Below, piece after piece: positions 42,949 to 51,917 of a stretch of 64,000 nt of DNA; positions within the stretch are counted from its first letter, which is position 1, and every line of letters begins with the position of its first letter. The position numbers and the translations under genes were made by a program. The stretch is taken from positions 5,611 to 69,610 of the forward strand of contig DASWNW010000034.1 of assembly GCA_036399015.1 (NCBI GenBank), in the 5' to 3' direction. The DNA comes from QHVT01 sp036399015. Lineage in GTDB: Bacteria; Acidobacteriota; Thermoanaerobaculia; Gp7-AA8. Under the pieces are notes generated by a model. It searched no databases, had not been told where the DNA came from, and worked only from the letters and a program-made list of their open reading frames with translations.

Positions 42949-43026
42949 AAAGGTTGTCGGTTGTCAGTTGTCGGTCATCTGCGGTTTTGCGCCACAGACA
43001 ACTGAGAACCGACAACCGACAACTTC
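42949..43026. repeat. Word-repeat hairpin, GGTTGTC family (second copy)
   Basis: Left arm GGTTGTCGGTTGTCAGTTGT, loop TCTGCGGTTTTGCGCC, right arm GACAACTGAGAACCGACAAC, then CGACAAC. It fills the whole gap between two minus-strand genes. The same word and loop type are at 6587-6674. Confidence 0.82.
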
Positions 43027-43905
43027 TTATGTGTTCGTCGCCGGCGGCTGCGTCGTCGTGGCCGCCGGCGGCGTCGCCGGCTGATCGCGCGGTGGGCGCG
43101 GCGGGCCGGGGCGGCCGCGGCGGCGCTCCGGGCTGCTGGGGCGCTGCGCCGGCGTGGCCGGCTGCTGGTTCGGCTGCGCCGCTGCCGGCTGCATGGCCGG
43201 GTCGGTGACGGGGGCCGACGGCGTCACGATCTTCTGCGGCGGCTGCTGCGGCGACGGCGCTTCCTGCACCTGCGGCGCGCGGGCGGTCGACAGCGCGCCG
43301 CCGGTACCCTGGAACTGCATGCTGCGGCGGTTGTGCTCCGCCGGGTACATGCGCAGCAGCGCGAGGTGGGTGAGGTCGCTGTCGAGGATGCGCGGGTTCA
43401 CCCGCACGTCCATGAGCGCCGGGTTGATGGTGTACGCCTTCGCGAAGAGCTCGACCGCGCGGTCGCGGTGCTGGCGCTTCTCCTCGACCAGCCCGAGCTG
43501 GAAGAGCGCGGCGGCGTGGCCCGGCTTGAGGTCCACGGTCTGGTTGAACGCGCGGCGCGCGCCGGTCTCGTCGCCGCGGGCGGCGCGCACCAGGCCGAGG
43601 TTGTACCAGGCGGGGAAGTAGTCATCGTCGGCGTTGACGGCGCGCTCGAACTCCCGCTCGGCGTCCTTCGGGAAGCCCTTCTCCACCAGCAGCGCGCCGA
43701 GCGTGTTGTGCGCCTCGGCGTTGCCGGGGGTCGCGCGCAGCGTCTCCAGCGTGCGGGTGATGTTCGCGTCGAGCTGGCTGCCGGTGTTGAGGTACTTCGC
43801 GTAGAACGGGTTCTCGTACGGCTTGTCCTCCTTGCGGAGGTCCTTGACGGCGGAACAACTCGCCGCGACGGCGGCGGCGACGACAATCAGCAGCATTCGT
43901 TTCAT
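43027..43905 (-). CDS. TPR lipoprotein with proline-rich tail
   Basis: A 292-aa envelope protein. MKRMLLIVVAAAVAASCSAV is a lipoprotein signal with lipobox Cys17. Residues 50-170 contain about three tetratricopeptide repeats (AEAHNTLGALLVEKGFPKDA, FPAWYNLGLVRAARGDETGA, AAALFQLGLVEEKRQHRDRA). The last 85 residues are a Pro/Gln/Ala-rich low-complexity tail. Probably a scaffold on the periplasmic side of a membrane. It is 3 bp from the stop of the upstream coiled-coil gene and forms an operon with it. Confidence 0.85.
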   Translation of the reverse strand: MKRMLLIVVAAAVAASCSAVKDLRKEDKPYENPFYAKYLNTGSQLDANITRTLETLRATPGNAEAHNTLGALLVEKGFPKDAEREFERAVNADDDYFPAWYNLGLVRAARGDETGARRAFNQTVDLKPGHAAALFQLGLVEEKRQHRDRAVELFAKAYTINPALMDVRVNPRILDSDLTHLALLRMYPAEHNRRSMQFQGTGGALSTARAPQVQEAPSPQQPPQKIVTPSAPVTDPAMQPAAAQPNQQPATPAQRPSSPERRRGRPGPPRPPRDQPATPPAATTTQPPATNT

Positions 43906-43908
43906 CGA

Positions 43909-44508
43909 TCAGTCCTGAAGTGGTTTGGCTTTCAATTTGACCTTCCCGTCGACGGTCTCGACGCGGAAGGCAACGGTCTTGACGTGGTACTTCTCGCGAA
44001 CCATCTCGCTCTGCTTCTGGATCATCGCCGCGAGCTGGTCCATCGTGACGGTGGCGTGCTTCCCCATCTTCACGTGCTCGCGCTCGATCTCCTCGTACAG
44101 CCTGCGAACCTCCTCGCCGTTCGAACCCGGCGCCATACGTACATACGGATCAGACCCCCCGGACGTTCCGCGGGGCTCCGAAGAAGATGGGGGAGGAGGG
44201 GGTGGGGCGACGGCCGTCATCGCCGCCTGACGGCGCCGGAAGTCGAGGGGGCCTTCTTCCCGCTCGCGCATCTTCCGGCCCCACATCTCGCGGTACTGGT
44301 TGTAGCGGGAGAGGATGGTGTTGAAGCGGAAGCGGCGCGTGTTGTCGCGCATCTTCTGCTTGCTGAGCTCGTGGATGTAGGCCTCCACCTGGTGGCGCTC
44401 GAACGACGGCGGCACCTTGGAGATCCCGGAGAAGAACTGATCGTACCGGTTCTTCAGGCGGCGGATGTCTTCTTCGAGCTTATCGAGCTCTTCGTCCTGT
44501 TTGATCAC
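43909..44508 (-). CDS. MXAN_5187-like coiled-coil protein
   Basis: A 199-aa protein. The N-terminal helical hairpin (LDKLEEDIRRLKNRYDQFFS, then PSFERHQVEAYIHELSKQKM) and FRFNTILSRYNQYREMWGRK recall the C-terminal domain of Myxococcus MXAN_5187-type proteins. A Pro/Ser linker (110-130) joins a C-terminal segment with DQLAAMIQKQSEMVREKYH. No signal peptide, so it is cytoplasmic. Function unknown. It is divergent from selA across 28 bp. Confidence 0.7.
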   Translation of the reverse strand: MIKQDEELDKLEEDIRRLKNRYDQFFSGISKVPPSFERHQVEAYIHELSKQKMRDNTRRFRFNTILSRYNQYREMWGRKMREREEGPLDFRRRQAAMTAVAPPPPPPSSSEPRGTSGGSDPYVRMAPGSNGEEVRRLYEEIEREHVKMGKHATVTMDQLAAMIQKQSEMVREKYHVKTVAFRVETVDGKVKLKAKPLQD

Positions 44509-44536
44509 ACTGGCTCGGAATAAACTAACTCAGACG

Positions 44537-45892
44537 ATGGCAAAAGCGCCCTCCGCCGCCAGAGATTCCGCTCTCCGGACGATCCCGGCGGTGGAGCGCA
44601 TCCTGTCCGCTGCATCGTTCGCGCCGCTCGTCGGCGAGTTCGGCCGCGAGCGGGTGAAAGAGGCGGTCGTCGAGCATCTCGCCACCCTCCGCGCGCAGCG
44701 GGCGCCGTACGACGAGGCGGGGGCGCTCGACGCGGCGCACGACACGCTCTCCGCCGCCACGACCTCCACCCTCCGCCGCACGATCAACGGCAGCGGCGTG
44801 ATCATCCACACGAACCTCGGCCGCGCACCGATCGACGCGTCGATCTGGGCCGAGGCGGCGGAGATCGTCACCGGCTACTCGAACGTCGAGCTCGACCTCG
44901 ACAGCGGCGAGCGGGGGGCGCGCGACGAGCACCTCACGAACCTCTGCCGCGCCCTCTTCGGCTGCGAGTCGGCCATCCTCACGAACAACAACGCCGCGGC
45001 GACGATGCTCCTGCTCGCATCGGTTGCGGCGAAGCGGGAGGTGATCGTCTCCCGCGGCGAGCTGGTGGAGATCGGCGGCGCCTTCCGCGTCCCCGACGTC
45101 ATCCAGCAGGGGGGCGCCACCCTCCGCGAGGTGGGGACGACCAACCGCACCCGCGCCCGCGACTACGCCGACGCCATCTCCCGCCGCACCGGCGCCCTGC
45201 TGCGCGTGCACCGCTCCAACTTCGACATCATCGGCTTCACCGAGACCCCCTCGATCGCCGACCTGCTCGAGGTCTCGCGCGCGAAGAAGGTCCCGCTGCT
45301 GTACGACGAGGGGAGCGGCCGCGCCGTCGATCTCGCCCGCTACGGCTTCGCCCCCGGCGCCACCGTCGCCGAGCTGATCGCGCAGGGCGTCGACGTCGTC
45401 ACCTGCTCGACCGACAAGCTCCTCGGCGCCACGCAGGGAGGGCTGATCCTCGGCCGGGAGGAGCTGGTGGCGAAGTGCCGCCGCCATCCCCTCATGCGCG
45501 CGCTGCGGGTGGGGAAGGAGACCTACGCCCTCGTCGCCGCGACGCTGCGCGCCTTCGCCACCGGCAAGCACGAGGAGCGCATCCCCATCTACCGCATGCT
45601 TGCCGCGCCGCTCGACCTCCTGCGCGCGCGCGCCGAGCAGATGATCCGCGGCACCTCCGCCCGGATCGTCGACAGCCGCTGCGCCCTCGGCGGAGGCACC
45701 ACGCCGACCGAGACCATCGCCTCCGTGGCCATCGAGGTGCAGGGCGACGCGAACGCATTGCACGCCCGCTTCCTGCGCCACGATCCGCCGATCGTCGGCC
45801 GCATCCAGAACGACCGTTTCACGCTGGATGTCCGGACGCTCCTCGAGGCCGACCTCACCGCCGTCTCGAAAGCGCTGCGCGCGCAGGGATGA
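44537..45892 (+). CDS. selA: L-seryl-tRNA(Sec) selenium transferase
   Basis: A 451-aa PLP enzyme that converts Ser-tRNA(Sec) to Sec-tRNA(Sec) with selenophosphate. The SelA N-terminal domain (IPAVERILSAASFAPLVGEF), the NGSGVIIHTNLGRAPI motif, TNNNAAATMLLLASVA and CSTDKLLGATQGGLILGR with the PLP Lys are all present; the length fits (E. coli SelA 463 aa). It implies that the organism makes selenoproteins. selB, selD and tRNA(Sec) are not next to it, and no in-frame TGA selenoprotein was noticed in the window. ATG 44537 was chosen because upstream residues are low complexity. Confidence 0.93.
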   Translation: MAKAPSAARDSALRTIPAVERILSAASFAPLVGEFGRERVKEAVVEHLATLRAQRAPYDEAGALDAAHDTLSAATTSTLRRTINGSGVIIHTNLGRAPIDASIWAEAAEIVTGYSNVELDLDSGERGARDEHLTNLCRALFGCESAILTNNNAAATMLLLASVAAKREVIVSRGELVEIGGAFRVPDVIQQGGATLREVGTTNRTRARDYADAISRRTGALLRVHRSNFDIIGFTETPSIADLLEVSRAKKVPLLYDEGSGRAVDLARYGFAPGATVAELIAQGVDVVTCSTDKLLGATQGGLILGREELVAKCRRHPLMRALRVGKETYALVAATLRAFATGKHEERIPIYRMLAAPLDLLRARAEQMIRGTSARIVDSRCALGGGTTPTETIASVAIEVQGDANALHARFLRHDPPIVGRIQNDRFTLDVRTLLEADLTAVSKALRAQG

Positions 45893-45940
45893 CCGCGGTG
45901 GCCGCTCCCCCGTGAGGAGCGGCCACGCTCGTGACGCGGA

Positions 45941-46579
45941 TCAGTACTTGACGTTGCAGCCGTACGGCTGGCTGGTCGGCACGCTCACCGGCTTGCCGGC
46001 CATCGCTTCCTGCAGCGCGATGTCGACGTGAGGCCGCGCACCCTGGAGGTCGGCCGCGCGGGCGGTCGGCTTGTCGTCGATGCCGCCCATGTACATGAGC
46101 GTTCCCTGCGGATTGATGACGAACATGTGCGGAGTCGTCCGGGCGTCGTACATGCCGCCGACCGTGCCCGCCTCGTCGAGGAGGACTGCAGTCGGAGACG
46201 CACCCTTCTCCTTCGTCAGCGCGTTCATCTCGTCAGGCGGGTAGTTCCCCTGCTTGCCTTTCGCCGACGAAACGATCGCGAGCCAGACCACGCCCTTGTC
46301 GACGTACTTCTTCTGCAGCGCCTGCATCGTGCTGCTGTTGTAGTGCTTCTTCACGTACGGGCAGTCGTAGTTCAACCACTCGAGCACCACCCACTTGCCG
46401 CGGTACTGGCTCAGCGAGTGCGCCTTCCCGTTCGTGTCGACCGCCTTGAACTCCGGCGCCGCCTTGCCGATCGCGGGCGCGGGGTACGGCGAGGCCGGCG
46501 GGGCGGCGTCAGCGGTGCACCCTGCACCCACGAACAGCGCGAGCGTGAGCAACGATGTGACTCTCATCATCCGTTTCAT
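45941..46579 (-). CDS. Redoxin-family lipoprotein (AhpC/TSA-like)
   Basis: A 212-aa exported thioredoxin-fold protein. The signal MKRMMRVTSLLTLALFVGAG ends in a lipobox Cys. The fold begins IGKAAPEFKAVDTNGKAHSL, and WLNYDCPYVKKHYNSSTMQA has the single DCP-Y-V active Cys typical of this redoxin group. A downstream TTPHMFVINPQG supplies the cis-Pro. With DsbD encoded just upstream, it is a likely periplasmic recipient of DsbD electrons. Genes are 33 bp apart and co-directional. Confidence 0.85.
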   Translation of the reverse strand: MKRMMRVTSLLTLALFVGAGCTADAAPPASPYPAPAIGKAAPEFKAVDTNGKAHSLSQYRGKWVVLEWLNYDCPYVKKHYNSSTMQALQKKYVDKGVVWLAIVSSAKGKQGNYPPDEMNALTKEKGASPTAVLLDEAGTVGGMYDARTTPHMFVINPQGTLMYMGGIDDKPTARAADLQGARPHVDIALQEAMAGKPVSVPTSQPYGCNVKY

Positions 46580-46612
46580 TGATTCCTCCTGGTTTCGCCG
46601 CGAGCGGCGTGA

Positions 46613-48775
46613 TCACTTCACTTCTGAGAATGCGTTCATGAGAATTCCGGGACTCAGGATCTCCGGCAGCAGGCGGGGCTGCGCCGCGGGATCGGCTTCG
46701 TACAGGACGTAGAGAGGAACGCCGGAGCGCCCGAAGCCGGCCAGCGCGCGGGTGATCGCCGGATCTTTGGTCGTCCAGTCGGCTTTCAACATCGCGATGT
46801 TCCGCGTCTTGACGAGCTGCTGAACCTCGTCCGAGGTGAATGCGATCCGCTCGTTGACTTTGCAGGTGAGGCACCACGCCGCCGTGAAGTCGATGAAGAC
46901 GGGACGCCCCGCTGCCCTCTGTTCGGCGACTTTCGCTTCCGAGTAAACCTCCCAGGCGATCCCCTCGTCCGCGGTCGCCGTCGGGGCGGCGGTGGCCGTC
47001 GGAGCGCTCGTCGCGGCGAGCACCAGCCCGGCGGCGATGAAGCCGATGCCGGCCGTGCGCGCGACCCACTTCGTGCGCTCCGCGGCCGACAGCGTCACCC
47101 ACTGCCCCCAGATCCAGAGCCCGAGCGCGAGCAGGGTCAGTCCGAGGAGCAGACGCAGCACGCCGTCGATGCCGGTCTGATGACCGAACACCCACGCGAG
47201 CCAGGCGACCGTGGCGAAGAGCGGGAACGCCGTCAACTGGCGGAAGCGGACCATCCAGACGCCGGGCCGCGGCAGGAAACGGAGCAGCGCCGGCCAGGCG
47301 GAAAGCGCGACGTACGGCGCGGCCATGCCGGCGCCGAGCGCGGTGAAGATCAGCATCGACGTGGCCGCGCTCTGCGTCATCGCGTAACCGAGCGCGGCTC
47401 CCATGAACGGCGCCGTGCAGGGGGTCGCGACGACCGTCGCCAGCGCGCCGTTCATGAAGCTCGAGCGGTACCCGCTGCTGCTGCCTCCGCCGAGGCGCGT
47501 GAGCGACGTGCCGATCTCGACGACGCCCGCGAGGCTCAACCCGAGCCCGAAGAGCAGGAACGCCATCGCCGCGACGAACCCCGGCGACTGCAGTTGGAAG
47601 CCCCAGCCGATCTCTTCGCCCGCCGCCCGCAGCGCGAGCAGCAGCGCGGCGAGGATCCAGCAGGCCACCAGCACCCCGGCCGCGAAGGTGAGGCCGTGGG
47701 CGCGCACGCGGCGCGGATCGTCGCCGGACGACTGCACGAACGCGAGGATCTTGAGCGACACGACCGGGAAGACGCACGGCATCAGATTCAGGATGACGCC
47801 GCCGGCGAACGCCAGCGCGAGCGCGACGAGCAGCGTCGGCGGCACCGCTGCCGGTTCCGCAGCGGCCGTGACTCCCGGGGCGGCAGCCGCCGCCGCGGAG
47901 AAGGGAACGTCGAGCTCGAATGCGGCCGGTGCGCCTCCGGCGGCGCCATTCGCGGCGAGCAGCACGCCCTTGATCCTCTCCGGCGTGCCGGTGAGGTAGG
48001 GGGAGCGCACGAGCCGCAGCGTCACGACGTCGCCCTCGACGCTCGCCGTCTGCGGCGCGCTGTATTCGATCAGCGGCCCGGTGGCGGCGAAGAACTGCAC
48101 GTCGCCGCCGAGCGTGACGCCCTGCGGCGGGTCGATGCGGAGCACGAGATGCTTCGCATCCTGACTCGCGGCGACGTTCCAGCCGGTCGTCGCCGCCGGG
48201 AGCTTCGCCCGCGTGCTCGCGAATGCGGCCGCGGCGGGACCCGTGGGAGCCGCGGGGGCTGCGCCGATCGGCACGTCGAGAGCGAGCTTGGCCTCCTCCG
48301 GGATGCAGACCTTCTCGCAGACCATCCAGTAGGCGTCCGCGGTGACGCGCGCGGTCGTTCCCGGCTTCGCATCACTCGCCGCCTTGAACGGGACGAGCAG
48401 CATCACCTCACCCTCGTAGCCGTACGTGGTGAGCGGAGCGAGGCTGATCTTCTGTGGATACGGCCACTGGATGGCGCCGGCGGTGAAGCCGGGTGGAAGG
48501 CTCCAGGTGAGGTCGGTCGGCTCTCCCGAGTCGCCCGGATGTTTCCAGTACGTGTGCCACCCTTCCTTCATCTCGAGCCGGAGGGCGACGTCGAACGATT
48601 CGCCCGGAGCGATAGACGGCTTTTCGAGCAGCAGTTCCGCCTTGACGTGCGGCGTGGAAACGACCTCCGCGGAAGCGGCGAAAGTCGCCGCGACCAGCAC
48701 CAAAGCGGCTGCAACCGCCCGCAGGTGGAACGGTGTCGGACGAATCTCGAGGTCCGGGAGCCGGGGCGTGTTCAC
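46613..48775 (-). CDS. dsbD: Thiol:disulfide interchange protein DsbD-like
   Basis: A 720-aa membrane protein carrying electrons from cytoplasmic thioredoxin to the periplasm. It has an N-terminal signal-anchor (about 15-36), a DsbD alpha-like domain (about 40-290, with CEKVC redox Cys), an eight-helix transmembrane domain with the PCVFPVVSLK and ATPCTAPFMGAALGY Cys motifs, and a C-terminal thioredoxin domain with WCLTC (near residue 645). All three redox pairs are present. The start overlaps the stop of the DoxX-TPR gene by 4 bp. Confidence 0.92.
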   Translation of the reverse strand: MNTPRLPDLEIRPTPFHLRAVAAALVLVAATFAASAEVVSTPHVKAELLLEKPSIAPGESFDVALRLEMKEGWHTYWKHPGDSGEPTDLTWSLPPGFTAGAIQWPYPQKISLAPLTTYGYEGEVMLLVPFKAASDAKPGTTARVTADAYWMVCEKVCIPEEAKLALDVPIGAAPAAPTGPAAAAFASTRAKLPAATTGWNVAASQDAKHLVLRIDPPQGVTLGGDVQFFAATGPLIEYSAPQTASVEGDVVTLRLVRSPYLTGTPERIKGVLLAANGAAGGAPAAFELDVPFSAAAAAAPGVTAAAEPAAVPPTLLVALALAFAGGVILNLMPCVFPVVSLKILAFVQSSGDDPRRVRAHGLTFAAGVLVACWILAALLLALRAAGEEIGWGFQLQSPGFVAAMAFLLFGLGLSLAGVVEIGTSLTRLGGGSSSGYRSSFMNGALATVVATPCTAPFMGAALGYAMTQSAATSMLIFTALGAGMAAPYVALSAWPALLRFLPRPGVWMVRFRQLTAFPLFATVAWLAWVFGHQTGIDGVLRLLLGLTLLALGLWIWGQWVTLSAAERTKWVARTAGIGFIAAGLVLAATSAPTATAAPTATADEGIAWEVYSEAKVAEQRAAGRPVFIDFTAAWCLTCKVNERIAFTSDEVQQLVKTRNIAMLKADWTTKDPAITRALAGFGRSGVPLYVLYEADPAAQPRLLPEILSPGILMNAFSEVK

Positions 48776-50514
48776 GAGATTTCCTTATACGGGAGAACGC
48801 CGGTCGAAGGTTTCCCGGAGATGGAACGCGTCTGTCGCGTTCCGGTGAACTTTGCGCCCGCGGCGCCGCGGAGGCGGGCCCAGCGGGGATCGACGTCGAT
48901 CCACATCAGCCAGCGGTCGCGGTCCTCGTACGCCTGGCGGAGCGCCTCGTCGGCGCGGGCGTGATCGCCCGCCGCCTCGTACGCCGCGGCGATCTGGTAG
49001 GCGACGACGTGCAGCCGTGCGGTGCGGCGCGCGGCGAGCGCGTCCAGAATCCGGGTTGCGTCGTCGCGGCGTCCGGTGAGCGCGTACGTGCGCGCGAGAG
49101 CGCCGAGCGCGCCGGGATCCTGGTCGAGCAGCTCCACCGCGAGCTCGTGCTCCCGGACCGCCTCGTTCGCACGGCCGAGCTGTTCGAGCGCCAGGCCGCG
49201 GTAAAAGTGCGTGATGGCGCTCGCCCGCCGCTCCGCCGGCGGCGTCGCGAACCGCGACAGGATCTCTTCGTAACGCCCGGCCATGTAGAGGAGCCTCCCG
49301 CTCTGCAGGCGTAGTTGCGGCTCGAGCTCCTCGGCGCGCGCGCTTTCGGCCAGCGCCTCGTCGAACCGGCCGAGCGCCCCGAGAAGCTGCGCGTACTCGA
49401 AGCGGATCTGCGCGTCGTTCGGCGCCGCCGCGACTGCCCGCTCGAACGATCGCAGCGCCGCCTCGCGGTCGAGGTCGAAGTGAAGCTGCACGAGCGCCTG
49501 CATCCGCAGCGCGCCCGGCGCCGTTGCATCGGCCTTGAGCGCGCGCGCGAGCGCGGCGCGCGTCCGCTGTTCCGCAACCGCCCGGGGAACGCTCTCGAAG
49601 CGTTGCGACCCCATGTGTCGCTCCGCCTCGGCCACCAGCGCGTTGACGTCGCCCTGTGCCGACGCGCAGCCGCCGAGGAGCAGAAGCGTGGCGGCGGCGG
49701 TTGCGACGGCACCCCGGCCACGGCGCGCGAGCAGGGCGTCGACGCTGAACCGGTCGCCGCGCGGGTGCAGCCACAGCACCACGATCGCGATCAGGAAGTT
49801 CGCCATCGCGTACGCGTGCACCGAATCACCACGGTCGAACGGATCCATCAGCAGGTGGCCGAAGAAGATGCTGACCAGGAACGCGGCCATCAGGGCCGCC
49901 GCGAAACGGGTGCGGAGGCCGAGGATGAGCAGGATGCCGGTCCCGATCTGGATGACCGGATTCGTCACGCCGGCAACCCAGAGCAGCGGCTCCGGAACCC
50001 ACGAGTCGGCGAGCGGCGCGACGTAGAGCTTGCGTGCGAAGCCGACGAGGCCCGCCTTCACGACCGAGCGCGTTCCCTGTGCGACGAAGATGCTGCCGAC
50101 AAAGAGGCGTGCGAAGAGGAGCACCAGCGACGCACGCGTCGTCTCGTCGAGGCGCCGGCCGCCGGGGGTGAACGCGAGCGTCACCAGCGTCGCCGCCATG
50201 AAGGGCATGAGGTGATTCATCGTGTTGTGCAGCGGGTTCACCAGCAGCCACGCCACCAGCACCGCGGTCAGCATGGCCGCCGTGGCGATCGCGGCCGCGG
50301 TCGTCGTCCGGCCGACGAGCAGCAGCGCGGCCGCGGCGACGCAGAAGACGCCGAGGACGGATGCGATGGGGGAGAAGGTGTCGAGCGGAAGCCACACCGG
50401 CTCCGTGCCGGTATTGCCGGTGAGGAGCGCGAGGCCCGCCGCGCCGAGGTAGAGCGCGAGTGAGACGCGCACGAAGAGCACTGCGAGCGAGCGGCTGTCG
50501 AGATCGAGTTTCAT
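48772..50514 (-). CDS. DoxX-like membrane domain fused to a TPR domain
   Basis: A 580-aa protein. The N-terminal 270 residues contain about eight hydrophobic helices, in which LARLFVGSIFVAQGTRSVVK and NPVIQIGTGILLILGLRTRF resemble DoxX/HTTM-type domains. A lipobox-like GGCASA near residue 285 begins a second, periplasmic part of TPR-type helices (for example ALRSFERAVAAAPNDAQIRF, ITHFYRGLALEQLGRANEAV). The internal signal-like stretch suggests fusion of two former genes. The gene is coupled to dsbD by a 4-bp overlap, so it likely serves the same redox function. It is divergent from blaI. Confidence 0.75.
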   Translation of the reverse strand: MKLDLDSRSLAVLFVRVSLALYLGAAGLALLTGNTGTEPVWLPLDTFSPIASVLGVFCVAAAALLLVGRTTTAAAIATAAMLTAVLVAWLLVNPLHNTMNHLMPFMAATLVTLAFTPGGRRLDETTRASLVLLFARLFVGSIFVAQGTRSVVKAGLVGFARKLYVAPLADSWVPEPLLWVAGVTNPVIQIGTGILLILGLRTRFAAALMAAFLVSIFFGHLLMDPFDRGDSVHAYAMANFLIAIVVLWLHPRGDRFSVDALLARRGRGAVATAAATLLLLGGCASAQGDVNALVAEAERHMGSQRFESVPRAVAEQRTRAALARALKADATAPGALRMQALVQLHFDLDREAALRSFERAVAAAPNDAQIRFEYAQLLGALGRFDEALAESARAEELEPQLRLQSGRLLYMAGRYEEILSRFATPPAERRASAITHFYRGLALEQLGRANEAVREHELAVELLDQDPGALGALARTYALTGRRDDATRILDALAARRTARLHVVAYQIAAAYEAAGDHARADEALRQAYEDRDRWLMWIDVDPRWARLRGAAGAKFTGTRQTRSISGKPSTGVLPYKEIS

Positions 50515-50527
50515 GAGAGCCGCAGTC

Positions 50528-50548
50528 TACGACACGCTGTAGTACTAC
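50528..50548. promoter_or_regulatory. Putative BlaI operator
   Basis: TACGACACGCTGTAGTA (50528-50544) is a near-perfect dyad overlapping the palindrome GTAGTACTAC (50539-50548). This is the TAC-n-ACA/TGT-n-GTA pattern used by BlaI/MecI repressors. It lies between the divergent DoxX-TPR/dsbD and blaI genes and could control both. Confidence 0.5.
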
Positions 50549-50601
50549 GAGTCGTCACATTACGGTGAATGCGCGCGACAGCGGCGTGCGGAGGCCGTAT
50601 C

Positions 50602-51045
50602 ATGGCGACCGTCCCAATGCCCGCCAAACGTCTCGGACTCACTTTCCATCCTGCCGGCCGAGGTCTGCGCAAGATCCTCGGCGAGCTGGAGCTGCCCGTC
50701 ATGGAAGCCGTCTGGCGGCGCGGCCGGGCCACCGTGCGCGAGGTGCACGAGGACCTCGCCGCCGACCGCGGGCTCGCCTACACGACCGTCATGACGGTGA
50801 TGACGCGCCTCGCCAACAAAGGGCTGCTGGAGAAGCGGCGCGACGGCGCGGCGTTCGTCTACGAGGCGCCGCTGAGCGCCGACGAGCTGCTGCGCAGCAG
50901 CGTGCGCGACGTGCTGGCCGGGCTCCTCAGCGACTTCGCGCAACCGACGATGAGCGAGTTCGTCGAGACGCTGAAGACCGGCAGCGGCGACCGCATCGAC
51001 GAGTTGAAGAAGCTCGTCGACGACGCGCGGAGGAAGAAGAAATGA
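50602..51045 (+). CDS. BlaI/MecI/CopY-family transcriptional repressor
   Basis: A 147-aa winged-helix repressor. LGELELPVMEAVWRRGRATV, then REVHEDLAADRGLAYTTVMT and VMTRLANKGLLEKRRDGAAF, is the full Penicillinase_R domain. The C-terminal dimerisation part with DFAQPTMSEFVETL is also present. ATG 50602 has GGAGG nine bases upstream; ATG 50569 is less likely. It overlaps the M56 protease gene (ATGA), the usual repressor/sensor pair. Confidence 0.88.
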   Translation: MATVPMPAKRLGLTFHPAGRGLRKILGELELPVMEAVWRRGRATVREVHEDLAADRGLAYTTVMTVMTRLANKGLLEKRRDGAAFVYEAPLSADELLRSSVRDVLAGLLSDFAQPTMSEFVETLKTGSGDRIDELKKLVDDARRKKK

Positions 51046-51917
51046 CGCCCTGGCGCGCGGTCCGCGAATGGGCGGCGGGACTCGATCTCCTCGCGCAGAA
51101 TCCGGCGAACTGTTCGGGGGTCGAGCTGCTGCAGGCCGGAGCGATCGTCGCGCTCGCGCTGGCCGCGCTGCGGGCGCTCGCCGCCGCGTTCGTGCTGCGC
51201 GCGATGCGGCGCGGCGCGCGGCCGGTGGCGCGGTCGAGCCGCCTCTTCGCCATCTACCGGCGCGCGGCGGCGGAGCTGGGCGTGCGCCGGCTGCCGCAAT
51301 TGCTCGTGTCGCGCGAGGCGATGGCGCCGCTGTTCATCGCCGGCGTCTGGCGCCCGTTCATCGTGATCGACGCGCGCGTGGCGCGCACGGCGCCGGCCGA
51401 CGAGCTGCGGGTCGCGCTGCTGCACGAGCTCGCGCATTACCGACGCGGCGACAACGTGCGCGCCGCCTTCGTCGGCCCGCTGACGGCCGCCGCGGTGGCG
51501 TTGACGGCAGGCGCGGTCGCGCTGCAGACGTCGTTCGGACACCGCTACTTCCGCTTCGACTTCGACGCCGCGCTGCCGCTCCTGACGACGCTGCCGCCCA
51601 TCGCCTTCCTGCTCGTCCGCTCCATCGGAGCCCGCTTCGCCCTCGGGCGCGAAGTCGCCTGCGACGACGAGACCGTCCGCGCGACCGGCGACCCGCTCCT
51701 CGTCGCCTCGGCGCTGCTGTCCTTCGCGACCGCGGCGGTTCCCAGTCGCGGCGCAACGCAGCCGAGCCACGCCTGTCTCGTCACCTCGGGCAACGTCGAG
51801 ACCCGCGTCCGCCGGCTCGTGGCCTATCGCCCCCCGAGCCGTCTCGCGACCCTCTCCCTGCAGCTCGCGTCGCTCGGTGCGCTGGTGTTCGTGCTCAGCG
51901 TCGTCGCGACCCGCTGA
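51042..51917 (+). CDS. M56 (BlaR1-like) membrane metallopeptidase
   Basis: A 291-aa integral membrane protease that in the family cleaves the partner BlaI repressor. LLHELAHYRRGD carries the HExxH zinc site, and REVACDDETVRAT a third acidic ligand. Hydrophobic helices lie at about 30-55, 150-170, 182-200 and the C-terminus. It lacks the extracellular penicillin-binding sensor of BlaR1, so the inducing signal is something else. The 3' end overlaps the convergent PH-like gene by 23 bp. Confidence 0.85.
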   Translation: MTPWRAVREWAAGLDLLAQNPANCSGVELLQAGAIVALALAALRALAAAFVLRAMRRGARPVARSSRLFAIYRRAAAELGVRRLPQLLVSREAMAPLFIAGVWRPFIVIDARVARTAPADELRVALLHELAHYRRGDNVRAAFVGPLTAAAVALTAGAVALQTSFGHRYFRFDFDAALPLLTTLPPIAFLLVRSIGARFALGREVACDDETVRATGDPLLVASALLSFATAAVPSRGATQPSHACLVTSGNVETRVRRLVAYRPPSRLATLSLQLASLGALVFVLSVVATR

